Source: Oscillospiraceae bacterium (lineage in GTDB: Bacteria; Bacillota; Clostridia; Oscillospirales; Acutalibacteraceae). Taken from it: a stretch of DNA of 40,363 nucleotides. Both the position numbers and the translations under genes were made by a program. This document shows positions 1 through 7,368 of this stretch, piece by piece. The notes below the pieces were generated by a model. The model did no database searches and was not told the DNA's origin. It was given only the letters and a program-made list of their open reading frames with translations. The stretch covers positions 1 through 40,363 of the forward strand of contig CADAVL010000003.1 of NCBI GenBank assembly GCA_902791335.1, read 5' to 3'. Position 1 is the first letter of the stretch. Every line of letters starts with the position of its first letter.

Positions 1-196
1 CACCACGCCAGCAGGATTTTTAGGTCAGGTGATCTTCGGCATTGGGTGCGGCTTCTTTACGGTAGTGATCCGCTTGTTTGCCACCTTGCCGGAGGGCGTT
101 TCCTATTCTATTTTGCTGATGAACCTGCTCACGCCGCTCATTGAGCGCGTTACGGTGAGAAAACCGTTTGGATGGGAGGCGCGTAAAAATGGCTAA
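1..196 (+). CDS. rnfD: RnfD, C-terminal end (partial)
   Basis: This is the last 64 codons of a membrane subunit of the Rnf ferredoxin:NAD oxidoreductase; the open frame enters at base 2 and the gene begins outside the window. The visible part reads as one hydrophobic segment, the stretch SYSILLMNLLTPLIER and a basic tail ending at TAA 194-196, which fits the end of RnfD. RnfD carries a covalently bound FMN in the family, but that site lies upstream of this window. The stop overlaps the ATG of rnfG, so translation is probably coupled. Identity rests mainly on position directly before rnfG, in the clostridial order C-D-G-E-A-B. Confidence 0.85.
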   Translation, partial: TTPAGFLGQVIFGIGCGFFTVVIRLFATLPEGVSYSILLMNLLTPLIERVTVRKPFGWEARKNG

Positions 197-755
197 ACCT
201 ACGCCCCAAAATATTCTTCTGCCGTCGGCGGTTCTTTTGGCAATTTGTCTTTTGATCTCCGCGGCGCTCGGTTTTACAAATGAGATCACCAAAAAGCGCA
301 TTGCCGAGATCGACCGGCAAAACAATATTGCCGCCATGGCGGAGATCTTTACCGAGAAAAATACAGAATTCAAGGATAAAACGCTGACGTATCAAAGCGC
401 AGACTACGCTTATACGGAGGTATCCGAGAGCGGAAAGCTGCTCGGCTATGTCTTTACATCCTCCAATACCGGCTACGGCGGCGCTGTCAGTGCAATGACG
501 GGTATTAATGCTGACGGCACGGTGCGTTCGGTCAAAATCACCGCGGTGGACAACGAAACACCGGGACTGGGCCAAAGCGCCAAAGGGAACACGGCATTTT
601 TAAAGCAATTTGAAGGAAAATCCAAACAGATTTCCACCGAAAAGAACGCCGAGATCGACGCGCTGACCGGTGCAACGATTACCACAAAGGCGGTTATTAA
701 CGATGTCAACACCGCTTTAAAGCTTTTTGAACAGGTGAAGGGAGGGCAGAAGTGA
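189..755 (+). CDS. rnfG: RnfG, electron transport complex subunit G
   Basis: RnfG is the periplasm-facing flavoprotein subunit of Rnf, which passes electrons between ferredoxin and NAD while pumping Na+ or H+. The 188-residue product has an N-terminal membrane anchor (about residues 9-28), the family motif ETPGLG, and TGAT at 160-163. In the family the last Thr of this motif (T163 here) carries FMN through a phosphoester bond. I chose ATG 189 rather than the upstream in-frame start because GGGAGG lies 9 bases before it and it overlaps the rnfD stop. The stop overlaps the start of rnfE. Confidence 0.95.
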   Translation: MAKPTPQNILLPSAVLLAICLLISAALGFTNEITKKRIAEIDRQNNIAAMAEIFTEKNTEFKDKTLTYQSADYAYTEVSESGKLLGYVFTSSNTGYGGAVSAMTGINADGTVRSVKITAVDNETPGLGQSAKGNTAFLKQFEGKSKQISTEKNAEIDALTGATITTKAVINDVNTALKLFEQVKGGQK

Positions 756-1432
756 TGTCTGACAACATGAAGGTTTTGACCAACGGCATTGTGAAAGAAA
801 ACCCCACGCTGCGCTTGGTACTCGGCACCTGCCCGACGCTGGCAGTCACCACCTCTGCACTCAACGGTATCGGTATGGGGGTGGCCGCAACACTGGTGCT
901 GATCTGCTCAAATCTTACCATTTCACTTTTAAGAAAGGTGATACCCGACCGTGTACGCATTCCGGCGTTTATCACCGTTATCGCCGGCTTTGTTACGGTG
1001 GTTCAAATGCTTGTAAAAGCGTTTGCGCCGGCGCTCAACAATTCACTGGGCATTTATCTTCCCTTGATCGTGGTGAACTGCATTATTTTGGCAAGAGCCG
1101 AAATGTTTGCCAGTAAAAACCGCGTGTGGCCCTCGGTGCTGGACGCAGTGGGCATGGGCATCGGTTTTACGATTGCGCTGTTTTTAATGGGCTTTATCCG
1201 TGAACTGATCGGCGGCGGCACCGTTTTGGCCGGTACGCCCTTGAGCTTCACGGTAACCAAGACCCCCATGCTTGTGATGCTATTGCCGCCCGGCGGATTC
1301 TTTGTGTTCGGTATTTTGGTGGCGATCTCCAACAAAATTTCAAAGCGCATGGGTAAAAAGCCGGTGGAAAAGCTCGGCTGTGAGGGCTGTCACGGAGATT
1401 GTGCCGCCTGTGGGGAAGGAGAGAGGACTTAA
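755..1432 (+). CDS. rnfE: RnfE, electron transport complex subunit E
   Basis: Integral membrane subunit of Rnf, paired with RnfA (the two are homologous, inverted-topology proteins). The 225-residue product has about six hydrophobic segments and the typical NPTLRLVLGTCPTLAVT start region. The ATG at 755 overlaps the rnfG TGA, with GGAGGG 8 bases upstream; a GTG one codon earlier is possible. The last 20 or so residues form a cysteine-rich cytoplasmic tail (CEGCHGDCAACGEGE) that could bind metal; I cannot say how widely this tail is conserved. The stop overlaps the rnfA start by one base. Confidence 0.95.
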   Translation: MSDNMKVLTNGIVKENPTLRLVLGTCPTLAVTTSALNGIGMGVAATLVLICSNLTISLLRKVIPDRVRIPAFITVIAGFVTVVQMLVKAFAPALNNSLGIYLPLIVVNCIILARAEMFASKNRVWPSVLDAVGMGIGFTIALFLMGFIRELIGGGTVLAGTPLSFTVTKTPMLVMLLPPGGFFVFGILVAISNKISKRMGKKPVEKLGCEGCHGDCAACGEGERT

Positions 1433-2019
1433 TGGATATTGGTAAAATTTTAACCATTTTGCTTGCCGGTATCACTACCGACAATATGGTTCTTTCCAAA
1501 TTTATGGGAATCTGCCCGTTTTTGGGCGTTTCCAAAAAGATCAATACCGCGCTTTCCATGAGCGTTGCGGTCATCTTTGTTATGCTGATGGCCACGGCCG
1601 CTACCTATCCCATTTATTCGGGGCTTTTGGAGCCGAACGGACTTGGTTATTTACAGACCGTGGTGTTTATTCTGATCATTGCGGCGCTGGTGCAATTGGT
1701 GGAGATCGTTTTAAAGCGATTTATTCCGCCGCTTTATTCAGCACTGGGCATTTATCTGCCGCTGATTACCACCAACTGCGCGGTGCTGGGTATTACACTT
1801 TTGAATTTCACCGATGCACGGATCACAAACTACGGCGAAGCGCTTTTTAACGCGCTTGGTTCCGGTCTTGGTTTTTTGATTGCCATGGTGCTGTTTGCCG
1901 GCGTGCGCGGCCGACTGGAGGAAAGCAGTATTCCCGAAAGTCTGCAAGGGCTGCCGATCACGCTGATCTCCGCGGCGATCGTTTCACTTTCGTTCCTCGG
2001 CTTTGCCGGCATTGTATAA
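1432..2019 (+). CDS. rnfA: RnfA, electron transport complex subunit A
   Basis: Integral membrane subunit of Rnf, 195 residues, with six predicted hydrophobic segments. The motifs NMVLSKFMGICPFLGVS and LGIYLPLITTNCAVLG are typical of RnfA/NqrE; the cysteines in them belong to an intramembrane iron-sulfur site shared with RnfE in the family. An upstream in-frame start at 1399 would lie inside rnfE, whereas ATG 1432 follows GGAAGGAGAGAGG and overlaps the rnfE TAA by one base, so it is preferred. Part of the same tightly coupled operon. Confidence 0.95.
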   Translation: MDIGKILTILLAGITTDNMVLSKFMGICPFLGVSKKINTALSMSVAVIFVMLMATAATYPIYSGLLEPNGLGYLQTVVFILIIAALVQLVEIVLKRFIPPLYSALGIYLPLITTNCAVLGITLLNFTDARITNYGEALFNALGSGLGFLIAMVLFAGVRGRLEESSIPESLQGLPITLISAAIVSLSFLGFAGIV

Positions 2020-2037
2020 AGGGGGCGGACTGATTTT

Positions 2038-2841
2038 ATGAATTCAATCGTTCTTGCAATTCTCATTGTTTCGGCCATTGGCGTGATTGCCGGTATCGGA
2101 CTTTCGCTGGCCTCGGTGGCACTGGAGGTGCCGGTGGACGAAAAGCAGGTTGCCGTTCGCGAGTTGTTGCCGGGCGCAAACTGCGGCGGCTGCGGCTATT
2201 CCGGCTGTGATGCTTACGCCGAAGCCGTGGCAAAAGGAGAGGCCGAACCCGGTCTTTGTGCGCCGGGCGGCGCCGAAACGGCCGAGAAAATTTCCGCACT
2301 GATGGGCGTCAGCGGCGGAGCGTTTGTGCCGCACGCGGCGTATGTGCGTTGCTTTGGCGGCTGCGCGCATACAAAAAAGGTGTTTTCTTATCGCGGTACA
2401 GAAACCTGCGCCGGCGTGAACACCCTGTTTTCCGGCGACAACAGCTGTAATTATGGCTGCCTTGGCCGCGGCGACTGCGCGGCGGTTTGCCCCACCGGCG
2501 CGATCTCGGTAAATTCGAACGGTGTGGCCGAGGTGGATGACATTCTTTGTACCGGCTGCGGAAAATGCGTGAAGATCTGCCCCAAAGGCATTATTGATCT
2601 GCGTCCTTTGAATCGGCCGGAGCATTTAGAGGTTACCTGCAGCAATAAGGACAAAGGTCCGCTGGCGAAAAAGGCTTGCAGTGTTGCTTGCATCGGCTGC
2701 GGTCTTTGCGTGAAAGCCTGTGAATTTGACGCGGTTCATGTAACCGATCATTTGGCGGCCATTGACCCGGGAAAATGCACGCGCTGCGGCAAATGCGCCG
2801 AGAAATGCCCGGAAAAGTGTATTTTGGTGTTTGATCATTAA
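2038..2841 (+). CDS. rnfB: RnfB, iron-sulfur subunit of Rnf
   Basis: Ferredoxin-docking subunit of Rnf. The 267 residues comprise an N-terminal membrane helix (about 3-25), the Fes domain starting at C49 (CGGCGYSGC then a Cys about 16 residues on), and a polyferredoxin part with CxxCxxC-type sets in NYGCLGRGDCAAVCP, CTGCGKCVKICP, CIGCGLCVKAC and CTRCGKCAEKCP. This implies several 4Fe-4S clusters that carry electrons from ferredoxin. It starts 18 bases after rnfA behind a GGGGGCGG Shine-Dalgarno sequence and closes the operon: a strong terminator follows at 2880. RnfC would lie upstream of the window. Confidence 0.95.
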   Translation: MNSIVLAILIVSAIGVIAGIGLSLASVALEVPVDEKQVAVRELLPGANCGGCGYSGCDAYAEAVAKGEAEPGLCAPGGAETAEKISALMGVSGGAFVPHAAYVRCFGGCAHTKKVFSYRGTETCAGVNTLFSGDNSCNYGCLGRGDCAAVCPTGAISVNSNGVAEVDDILCTGCGKCVKICPKGIIDLRPLNRPEHLEVTCSNKDKGPLAKKACSVACIGCGLCVKACEFDAVHVTDHLAAIDPGKCTRCGKCAEKCPEKCILVFDH

Positions 2842-2879
2842 AAAACTTCCCGGAATGAATTTTCAATGAAAAAATTTTT

Positions 2880-2926
2880 AAACAGGCCTTGCAAAACGCG
2901 TTTTTGCAAGGCCTGTTTATTTTTTG
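2880..2926 (+). terminator. Intrinsic terminator of the rnf operon
   Basis: A 17-bp perfect stem (2880-2896 with 2902-2918, arms AAACAGGCCTTGCAAAA and its complement) with a CGCGT loop, followed by ATTTTTT. It begins 39 bases after the rnfB stop. Confidence 0.95.
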
Positions 2927-2932
2927 CAAAAA

Positions 2933-3194
2933 CCGTCCGCAAAAAAACTCAAAAAAGCCAAACCGACAAAGTTTTTTCGCGGCGCGCCCTGTCGCCCCAC
3001 AAGTGGGGCGACAGCAAAGCCCCCGAATTTGCAAAAGGCTTAAAAGCAGCGGTTTTTCACAATAAAATAAAAAGGACAGCCGCGGCGGTTTTTTAAGGGG
3101 GCTTTGCCCAATTTTGAAACCGCAGGTTTTAAAATCGGGCGCGCCGCAAAGCGCATGAAAGTTCTGGCTTTTTTGAGGTTTTTTCGGCGGACAG
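2933..3194. repeat. Palindromic cloverleaf element, copy A
   Basis: About 260 bp. The ends are long imperfect inverted repeats: 2935-2960 (GTCCGC...GCCA) pairs with 3165-3192 (TGGC...GCGGAC). Further in, GCGGCGCGCCC at 2979-2989 pairs perfectly with 3137-3147. Inside are three arms: CTGTCGCCCCAC/GTGGGGCGACAG at 2989-3014; AAAGCCCCC 3016-3024 with GGGGGCTTT 3097-3105, enclosing an A/T-rich loop; and a wobble-rich arm at 3107-3139. It shares the outer-stem core and the GTCGCC arm with the copies at 11327, 21895 and 29121, but here the core stem is written in the opposite sense. Function unknown. Confidence 0.75.
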
Positions 3195-3302
3195 TTGTCT
3201 CTTACTCCCCGAATATCCGGCGAGCTAGCCACGGCAAACCGTTTATAATACAGTTCATACAAAAAACCAAGAAATAACGAAAACAAATTTTCAAAAATAT
3301 AC

Positions 3303-3364
3303 AAAAATATAAGGCGCTATGTTAAAAATATCCAAAAATATAAGGCGCTATGTTAAAAATATCC
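3303..3364 (+). repeat. Perfect tandem 31-bp duplication before a promoter
   Basis: Two identical 31-bp units, 3303-3333 and 3334-3364, each starting AAAAATATAAGGCGCTATG and ending AAAAATATCC. The second ends one base before the -35 box of the glycosidase promoter. Position and identity suggest a duplicated regulator-binding site, but no regulator is known. Confidence 0.85.
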
Positions 3365-3365
3365 A

Positions 3366-3393
3366 TTGAACGAAATCTGATTTATGATACAAT
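3366..3393 (+). promoter_or_regulatory. Promoter of the glycosidase gene
   Basis: TTGAAC (3366-3371), 16-bp spacer with TATG before the -10, TACAAT (3388-3393). It lies directly after the tandem 31-bp repeats; the leader is only about 30 bases. Confidence 0.75.
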
Positions 3394-3430
3394 AAAGGCA
3401 ACTTTGAATTTGTAATGAAGGTGACAATTC

Positions 3431-6037
3431 ATGAAAGCAACAAATTTTAATCGCGACTGGCAAGGCGGCGACGCCGTTCCACATTTGGGATACAATATTC
3501 TTGAAGGACTTCGACCGAAGCTTTGCGACCTTGACGGCAACCCCATGGTGGTACATAACCGCAAAAATCACCCCGACGAAAACGCGATTTTGCAGATGAC
3601 CGCGCCGTATGAAACGGAAGAACACATTGATATTCGCGGTGAAAACTGCAAAATGACCTTTGACCTCGGCCGTTCGATCGGGATCGACCGCGTTTTTGTG
3701 TCGGGCTATTGGCACCCCACCCTTGACTGTATGCTGGCGGACTACGAGCTGTTTTTCTCAGATGATGAAAACAATCTGTTTTCTCCCGAAAATCGGCTTT
3801 GCCACGTAGATAATAACGGTCTTTGGCAAAAAGGCACACCGCGGCAGTCGGAACTGTTTATTGACGCCGAGGGCGTTACCGCGCGGTATTTCGGCATGCG
3901 CGTGAACAAGTCCTGCGCTTTTGACGATATTATCCGCATTGGTTGTCTGGCGCTTTATAGCAACTGTCTTGACCGGGAAATGCTGTTTATCCCGAAGCAT
4001 TTCGACCACAATATTTTAAAAGCGGACGACATTAAGATTTTGGGCCTTTCCGACGATTTTGCAAAACTTACAGACAGCGTTTGCTTTAGAAAAGACGAGG
4101 GCGTTCCCCTGCCGCAGGGCAAGCTGGTGCTGCACCCTCAAAAGAGCGTGAAAGCGCTCAATTTTATTGGACTTTTCGGTGATTACACCGTTTCTACCGC
4201 CGACTGCGAGGGAGATCTGTTTTTGAAAGCTGCCGACGGTACGAACGAAAGCCTTTCAACCGACGGTGCCGAGGAACGCGCGGACACCTTCATTTTTTCC
4301 GACGCTTCAAAAAAATATATCGGTGTTGCTTTTGACGGTGCCGACGCGCTGATTGAGCAAATCACCGCCCTTACGGAAGAACGCGAGGCGTTTGTGGATA
4401 CCGAAAAGATCCGCACAGAGGATTTCATCGGTATCGGCGCAAACGATCTTCCCATGGCGCGTATGCCGGAATCCCGTCAAAAGGGCTTCCGCGACGTTTA
4501 CTGGCCGGTGTACCGTCACCGTTTGATAAAATCTCAGCCGGCGGCTTTGCGCGTGTGGTTCCAGCTGGACTGGGTGGTGGACAACGAGGCCGATTATAAC
4601 TGCGGCAAGTGCAATTTTGAAAGCGATAAAATGCACGCCTTTTACCCCTATTTGGACGCTTACGAGGCCGCAGGAATTGAGGTTGAATTCAACTTCGGCT
4701 GGAAAGCCGGCACCACCATTCAGGAGTGGTTCAGCGTTCCGGAAACCAGCGTGCCCAAAGAGCACGGCGGCGGAGACGGCAGAGCCGCCTCTGCACCGCG
4801 CAATTTTGAAGGCTTTGCAAAGTGCTGTGCCGCCACGGTAAAGGAGCTTTGCGAAAGCCGCGGCTACACCTGCATTAAGCATTTGACTTTTTATAACGAG
4901 TCCAATTACGGCGACAGTTCGAGAGTTCACGGCGACTTTTTGGGTTATTACGGACATTCCAAAGAAATGTGGGAGAAAATGCTTCGCCTGGTGGACGCAG
5001 AGCTTCAGAAAAACGGCGCGAAAAAATATGTGGATTACTGGCTGGCCGAGGAATCCGGTTTGGACGAAATCGAGCTTGAGTGGATGCACTACATGAAGAC
5101 CCACTGCAAGGAGTTTTTATCGGTCAACACCTTCCACCGCTATTTCCGCAAGCACGACGACCGTTTGGATTATTTCGGAAAGATTCGCCGCGAGTGTGAG
5201 GATAAGCCGGCTGTGGCTTCGGAATTTGCGGTTTATCTGGATACGCCGCTGTGGAACATGAACAATATTGAATACGTCATGTCATTGTTGCATTCGGGCT
5301 TAAACGGTGGTCTTTACTGGATTCTACAGGGCGTTATGCTGACCGATCCTACCTGGCTTTATCTGCGCGGCAGCGATATTTCAAACTGGTGGCTGCCGGC
5401 TTACGAAAAAAATGGTATGACCACGGAAACGATACCTTACCATGAATTCAGCCTGTTTACCCACTATATGCCGCGTCATTCAAAGGTGCTTTGTGCCGAT
5501 ACTTCGGAAAAGGACCTGAGAATTGAGGCCATTGAAACCCCGGACGGCCATTATACTGTATTTTTGGAGTGTAACGATACCGCTTTCGACAAGGAAGTTA
5601 CCGTAAAATTCCCCAAAAATATCGGCAAGACCTTTTATAAGCACGTTTACCGCCGCGGTGTAAAGCGTGACGGCAACCTTGCTGTACCGGCGAGCGAAAA
5701 AGCGATTGCAGTGGCTGATACTTTAAAAGACAATGTCGGCAAGGACTACAGTTTGGTGGCTTATACCACCATGCCGGAGTTCTTACAGGTCAACATGGAA
5801 AAAACGCTGTATCAGGTAAAACCCGGCAGCAAGACACAGCTTTCAGCCGATATCGTGGGCACAGATGGCGCGCTTTTGTGGAAGATCGAAACCGAATCCG
5901 GCCCCCATTGCGAAATCTCGTCCGACGGTGTTTTTACGGCCTCCGAAAAATCTCAGGCCGGTGACCTTTATTGCGTCAGCGCCACGTTAAAGGACAATTC
6001 CGCAGCCTTCGGTGTTGCAATGATCGAAATAATATAG
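3431..6037 (+). CDS. Unassigned clan GH-A-like glycoside hydrolase
   Basis: An 868-residue protein without signal peptide, so probably cytoplasmic. Residues 1-180 look like a beta-sandwich. About 345-700 read as a TIM-barrel glycosidase: LTFYNESN puts a likely acid/base Glu at 490 and ASEFAVY a likely nucleophile Glu at 598, the Asn-Glu plus downstream-Glu pattern of retaining clan GH-A enzymes (GH39/GH79/GH30-like). Residues about 785-868 resemble a bacterial Ig-like (Big2) domain, ending in a SSDGVFTA-type motif. I cannot name the family or substrate. ATG 3431 follows GAAGGTG. It appears to be a single-gene unit, since a new promoter overlaps its stop codon. Confidence 0.7.
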   Translation: MKATNFNRDWQGGDAVPHLGYNILEGLRPKLCDLDGNPMVVHNRKNHPDENAILQMTAPYETEEHIDIRGENCKMTFDLGRSIGIDRVFVSGYWHPTLDCMLADYELFFSDDENNLFSPENRLCHVDNNGLWQKGTPRQSELFIDAEGVTARYFGMRVNKSCAFDDIIRIGCLALYSNCLDREMLFIPKHFDHNILKADDIKILGLSDDFAKLTDSVCFRKDEGVPLPQGKLVLHPQKSVKALNFIGLFGDYTVSTADCEGDLFLKAADGTNESLSTDGAEERADTFIFSDASKKYIGVAFDGADALIEQITALTEEREAFVDTEKIRTEDFIGIGANDLPMARMPESRQKGFRDVYWPVYRHRLIKSQPAALRVWFQLDWVVDNEADYNCGKCNFESDKMHAFYPYLDAYEAAGIEVEFNFGWKAGTTIQEWFSVPETSVPKEHGGGDGRAASAPRNFEGFAKCCAATVKELCESRGYTCIKHLTFYNESNYGDSSRVHGDFLGYYGHSKEMWEKMLRLVDAELQKNGAKKYVDYWLAEESGLDEIELEWMHYMKTHCKEFLSVNTFHRYFRKHDDRLDYFGKIRRECEDKPAVASEFAVYLDTPLWNMNNIEYVMSLLHSGLNGGLYWILQGVMLTDPTWLYLRGSDISNWWLPAYEKNGMTTETIPYHEFSLFTHYMPRHSKVLCADTSEKDLRIEAIETPDGHYTVFLECNDTAFDKEVTVKFPKNIGKTFYKHVYRRGVKRDGNLAVPASEKAIAVADTLKDNVGKDYSLVAYTTMPEFLQVNMEKTLYQVKPGSKTQLSADIVGTDGALLWKIETESGPHCEISSDGVFTASEKSQAGDLYCVSATLKDNSAAFGVAMIEII

Positions 6038-6043
6038 TATACT
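6015..6043 (+). promoter_or_regulatory. Promoter of the stomatin-family gene
   Basis: TTGCAA (6015-6020), 17-bp spacer, TATACT (6038-6043). The -10 box lies at the stop codon of the preceding gene. Confidence 0.75.
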
Positions 6044-6045
6044 AA

Positions 6046-6092
6046 TGGTGTGAAAACATTTTTACAGTTTCCCAAATAAAAAGATGTTTTCG
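6046..6092 (+). terminator. Hairpin in the stomatin leader, or terminator of the glycosidase gene
   Basis: GGTGTGAAAACATTTTT pairs with AAAAAGATGTTTTCGCACC, with two weak pairs, followed by ATTTTATATTT. It lies downstream of both the glycosidase stop and the 6015 promoter, so it may end the first transcript, form part of the second leader, or both. The U-tract is interrupted, so strength is uncertain. Confidence 0.6.
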
Positions 6093-6122
6093 CACCATTT
6101 TATATTTGGAGGTAAAAAATTT

Positions 6123-7097
6123 ATGGAGTATTTTCTGATCGGGTTGGGAATTTTGCTTGTGATTATCCTGTTTTCCAACATCCGTATTGTGCCGCAGGCA
6201 ACCGAATATGTCATTGAGCGGCTGGGTAAATACCGCGCCACCTGGAGCGCCGGTATCCATGTAAAAATCCCGATTATTGATAAAATTTCAAAGAAGGTTA
6301 CCTTAAAGGAGCAGGTTCTGGACTCTCCGCCGCAGCCGGTGATTACAAAGGATAATGTTACCATGCAGATCGACACGGTGGTATATTTCCGCATTTTTGA
6401 CGCCAAGACCTACACCTACGGCGTGGTCAATCCCATTAACGCGCTGTCGAACCTCACCGCCACCACACTGCGTAATATCGTGGGTGAGCTGGAGCTGGAC
6501 GGCACGCTGACTTCACGCGATACCATTAACGGCAGAATGACCACCATTTTGGACGAGGCGACCGACCAGTGGGGCATTAAGGTGACCCGTGTAGAGCTGA
6601 AAAACATTATTCCGCCGGCGGAAATTCAAAACGCCATGGAAAAGCAAATGAAAGCCGAACGCGACCGCAGACAGACATTGTTGCAGGCCGAGGGTCACAA
6701 AGCCGCGGCTATCACCAGAGCCGAGGGCGACAAGCAGGCTATGATTCTGGCCGCCGAGGGTGAGCGCGACGCACGCATTGCCCGCGCCGAGGGTGAAGCC
6801 CGCGCGATCTTTCTTTCAAAACAGGCGGAAGCCGACGGTCTGCGCTTATTAAAAGATGTTGGCGTGGATCTGGGCGTTTTGGAACTAAAAAAATACGAGG
6901 CACTGGTGAAAATGTCCGACGGCACGGCCGCAAAGCTGATTATTCCCACCGACGCTGTAAAAGCGGTGACAAACAATGTGTTGTTCAGCGAAACCACCGG
7001 CCTTGGAAACGATACAAAATCGAGTTCCAAAAAGGCGCCCCAAAAGCCGGCGGACGCTTGCTGCGAGCGCTTTGAAAACGACGAGGACGACGAATAA
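6123..7097 (+). CDS. Stomatin/prohibitin (SPFH) family membrane protein
   Basis: 324 residues of the QmcA/YbbK type: one N-terminal membrane helix (about 2-20), an SPFH domain starting RIVPQATEYVIERLGKY, then a long Ala/Glu/Arg-rich coiled coil with repeated RAEGE units, and an acidic tail. Such proteins form oligomeric scaffolds in membrane microdomains and are linked to membrane protease quality control. The start was moved from an upstream in-frame codon to ATG 6123 because TTTGGAGG precedes it by 10 bases and the earlier start adds residues before the membrane helix. The NfeD-type partner often found beside such genes is absent. Confidence 0.9.
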   Translation: MEYFLIGLGILLVIILFSNIRIVPQATEYVIERLGKYRATWSAGIHVKIPIIDKISKKVTLKEQVLDSPPQPVITKDNVTMQIDTVVYFRIFDAKTYTYGVVNPINALSNLTATTLRNIVGELELDGTLTSRDTINGRMTTILDEATDQWGIKVTRVELKNIIPPAEIQNAMEKQMKAERDRRQTLLQAEGHKAAAITRAEGDKQAMILAAEGERDARIARAEGEARAIFLSKQAEADGLRLLKDVGVDLGVLELKKYEALVKMSDGTAAKLIIPTDAVKAVTNNVLFSETTGLGNDTKSSSKKAPQKPADACCERFENDEDDE

Positions 7098-7183
7098 GTA
7101 TAGAAACGAATAATTCTAAAGCAATAATTCTTGAAAAATAAAATCCGGCCGGAATGGACAAAAATAAATCCGGCTGCAAGTGC

Positions 7184-7237
7184 AAAAGTGCCGAACCCTT
7201 GAGGAACAAACCAAAGGGGTTCGGCACTTTTTCTTTT
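7184..7237 (+). terminator. Terminator shared by the stomatin and nhaC genes
   Basis: AAAAGTGCCGAACCC and GGGGTTCGGCACTTTT form a long stem with one bulge around a 13-base loop, flanked by A-runs on the left and TTTTTCTTTT on the right. It lies between convergent genes and could work in both directions. Confidence 0.9.
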
Positions 7238-7368
7238 GTTCTACGATTTTATAAAGAGCCACTTTTCAGTGTATTGGCTTTTGAGCGGCTGGGGGTTGGC
7301 TTGGTAAAGGCCGCAAAATGAAACGTATTTTGCGGCAACATTCGCAAAGCGACGAAGATCGTTCGGTG

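Larger units (their letters stand above)
2842..3430. other. Gap between rnfB and the glycosidase gene
   Basis: No gene seen. In order it holds the rnf terminator (2880-2926), palindromic element A (2933-3194), a perfect tandem 31-bp duplication (3303-3364) and a promoter (3366-3393). Short open frames here come from the palindrome. Confidence 0.7.

Noticed and set aside
2933-3194. Cloverleaf elements as tRNA or tmRNA genes
   Set aside because: No anticodon loop, no T-loop GTTCRA motif and no CCA-proximal pattern; arms are far longer than tRNA arms.
3303-3364. Short CRISPR-like array
   Set aside because: The two units are directly abutting with no spacer, and no cas gene is present. The same holds at 27804-27871.
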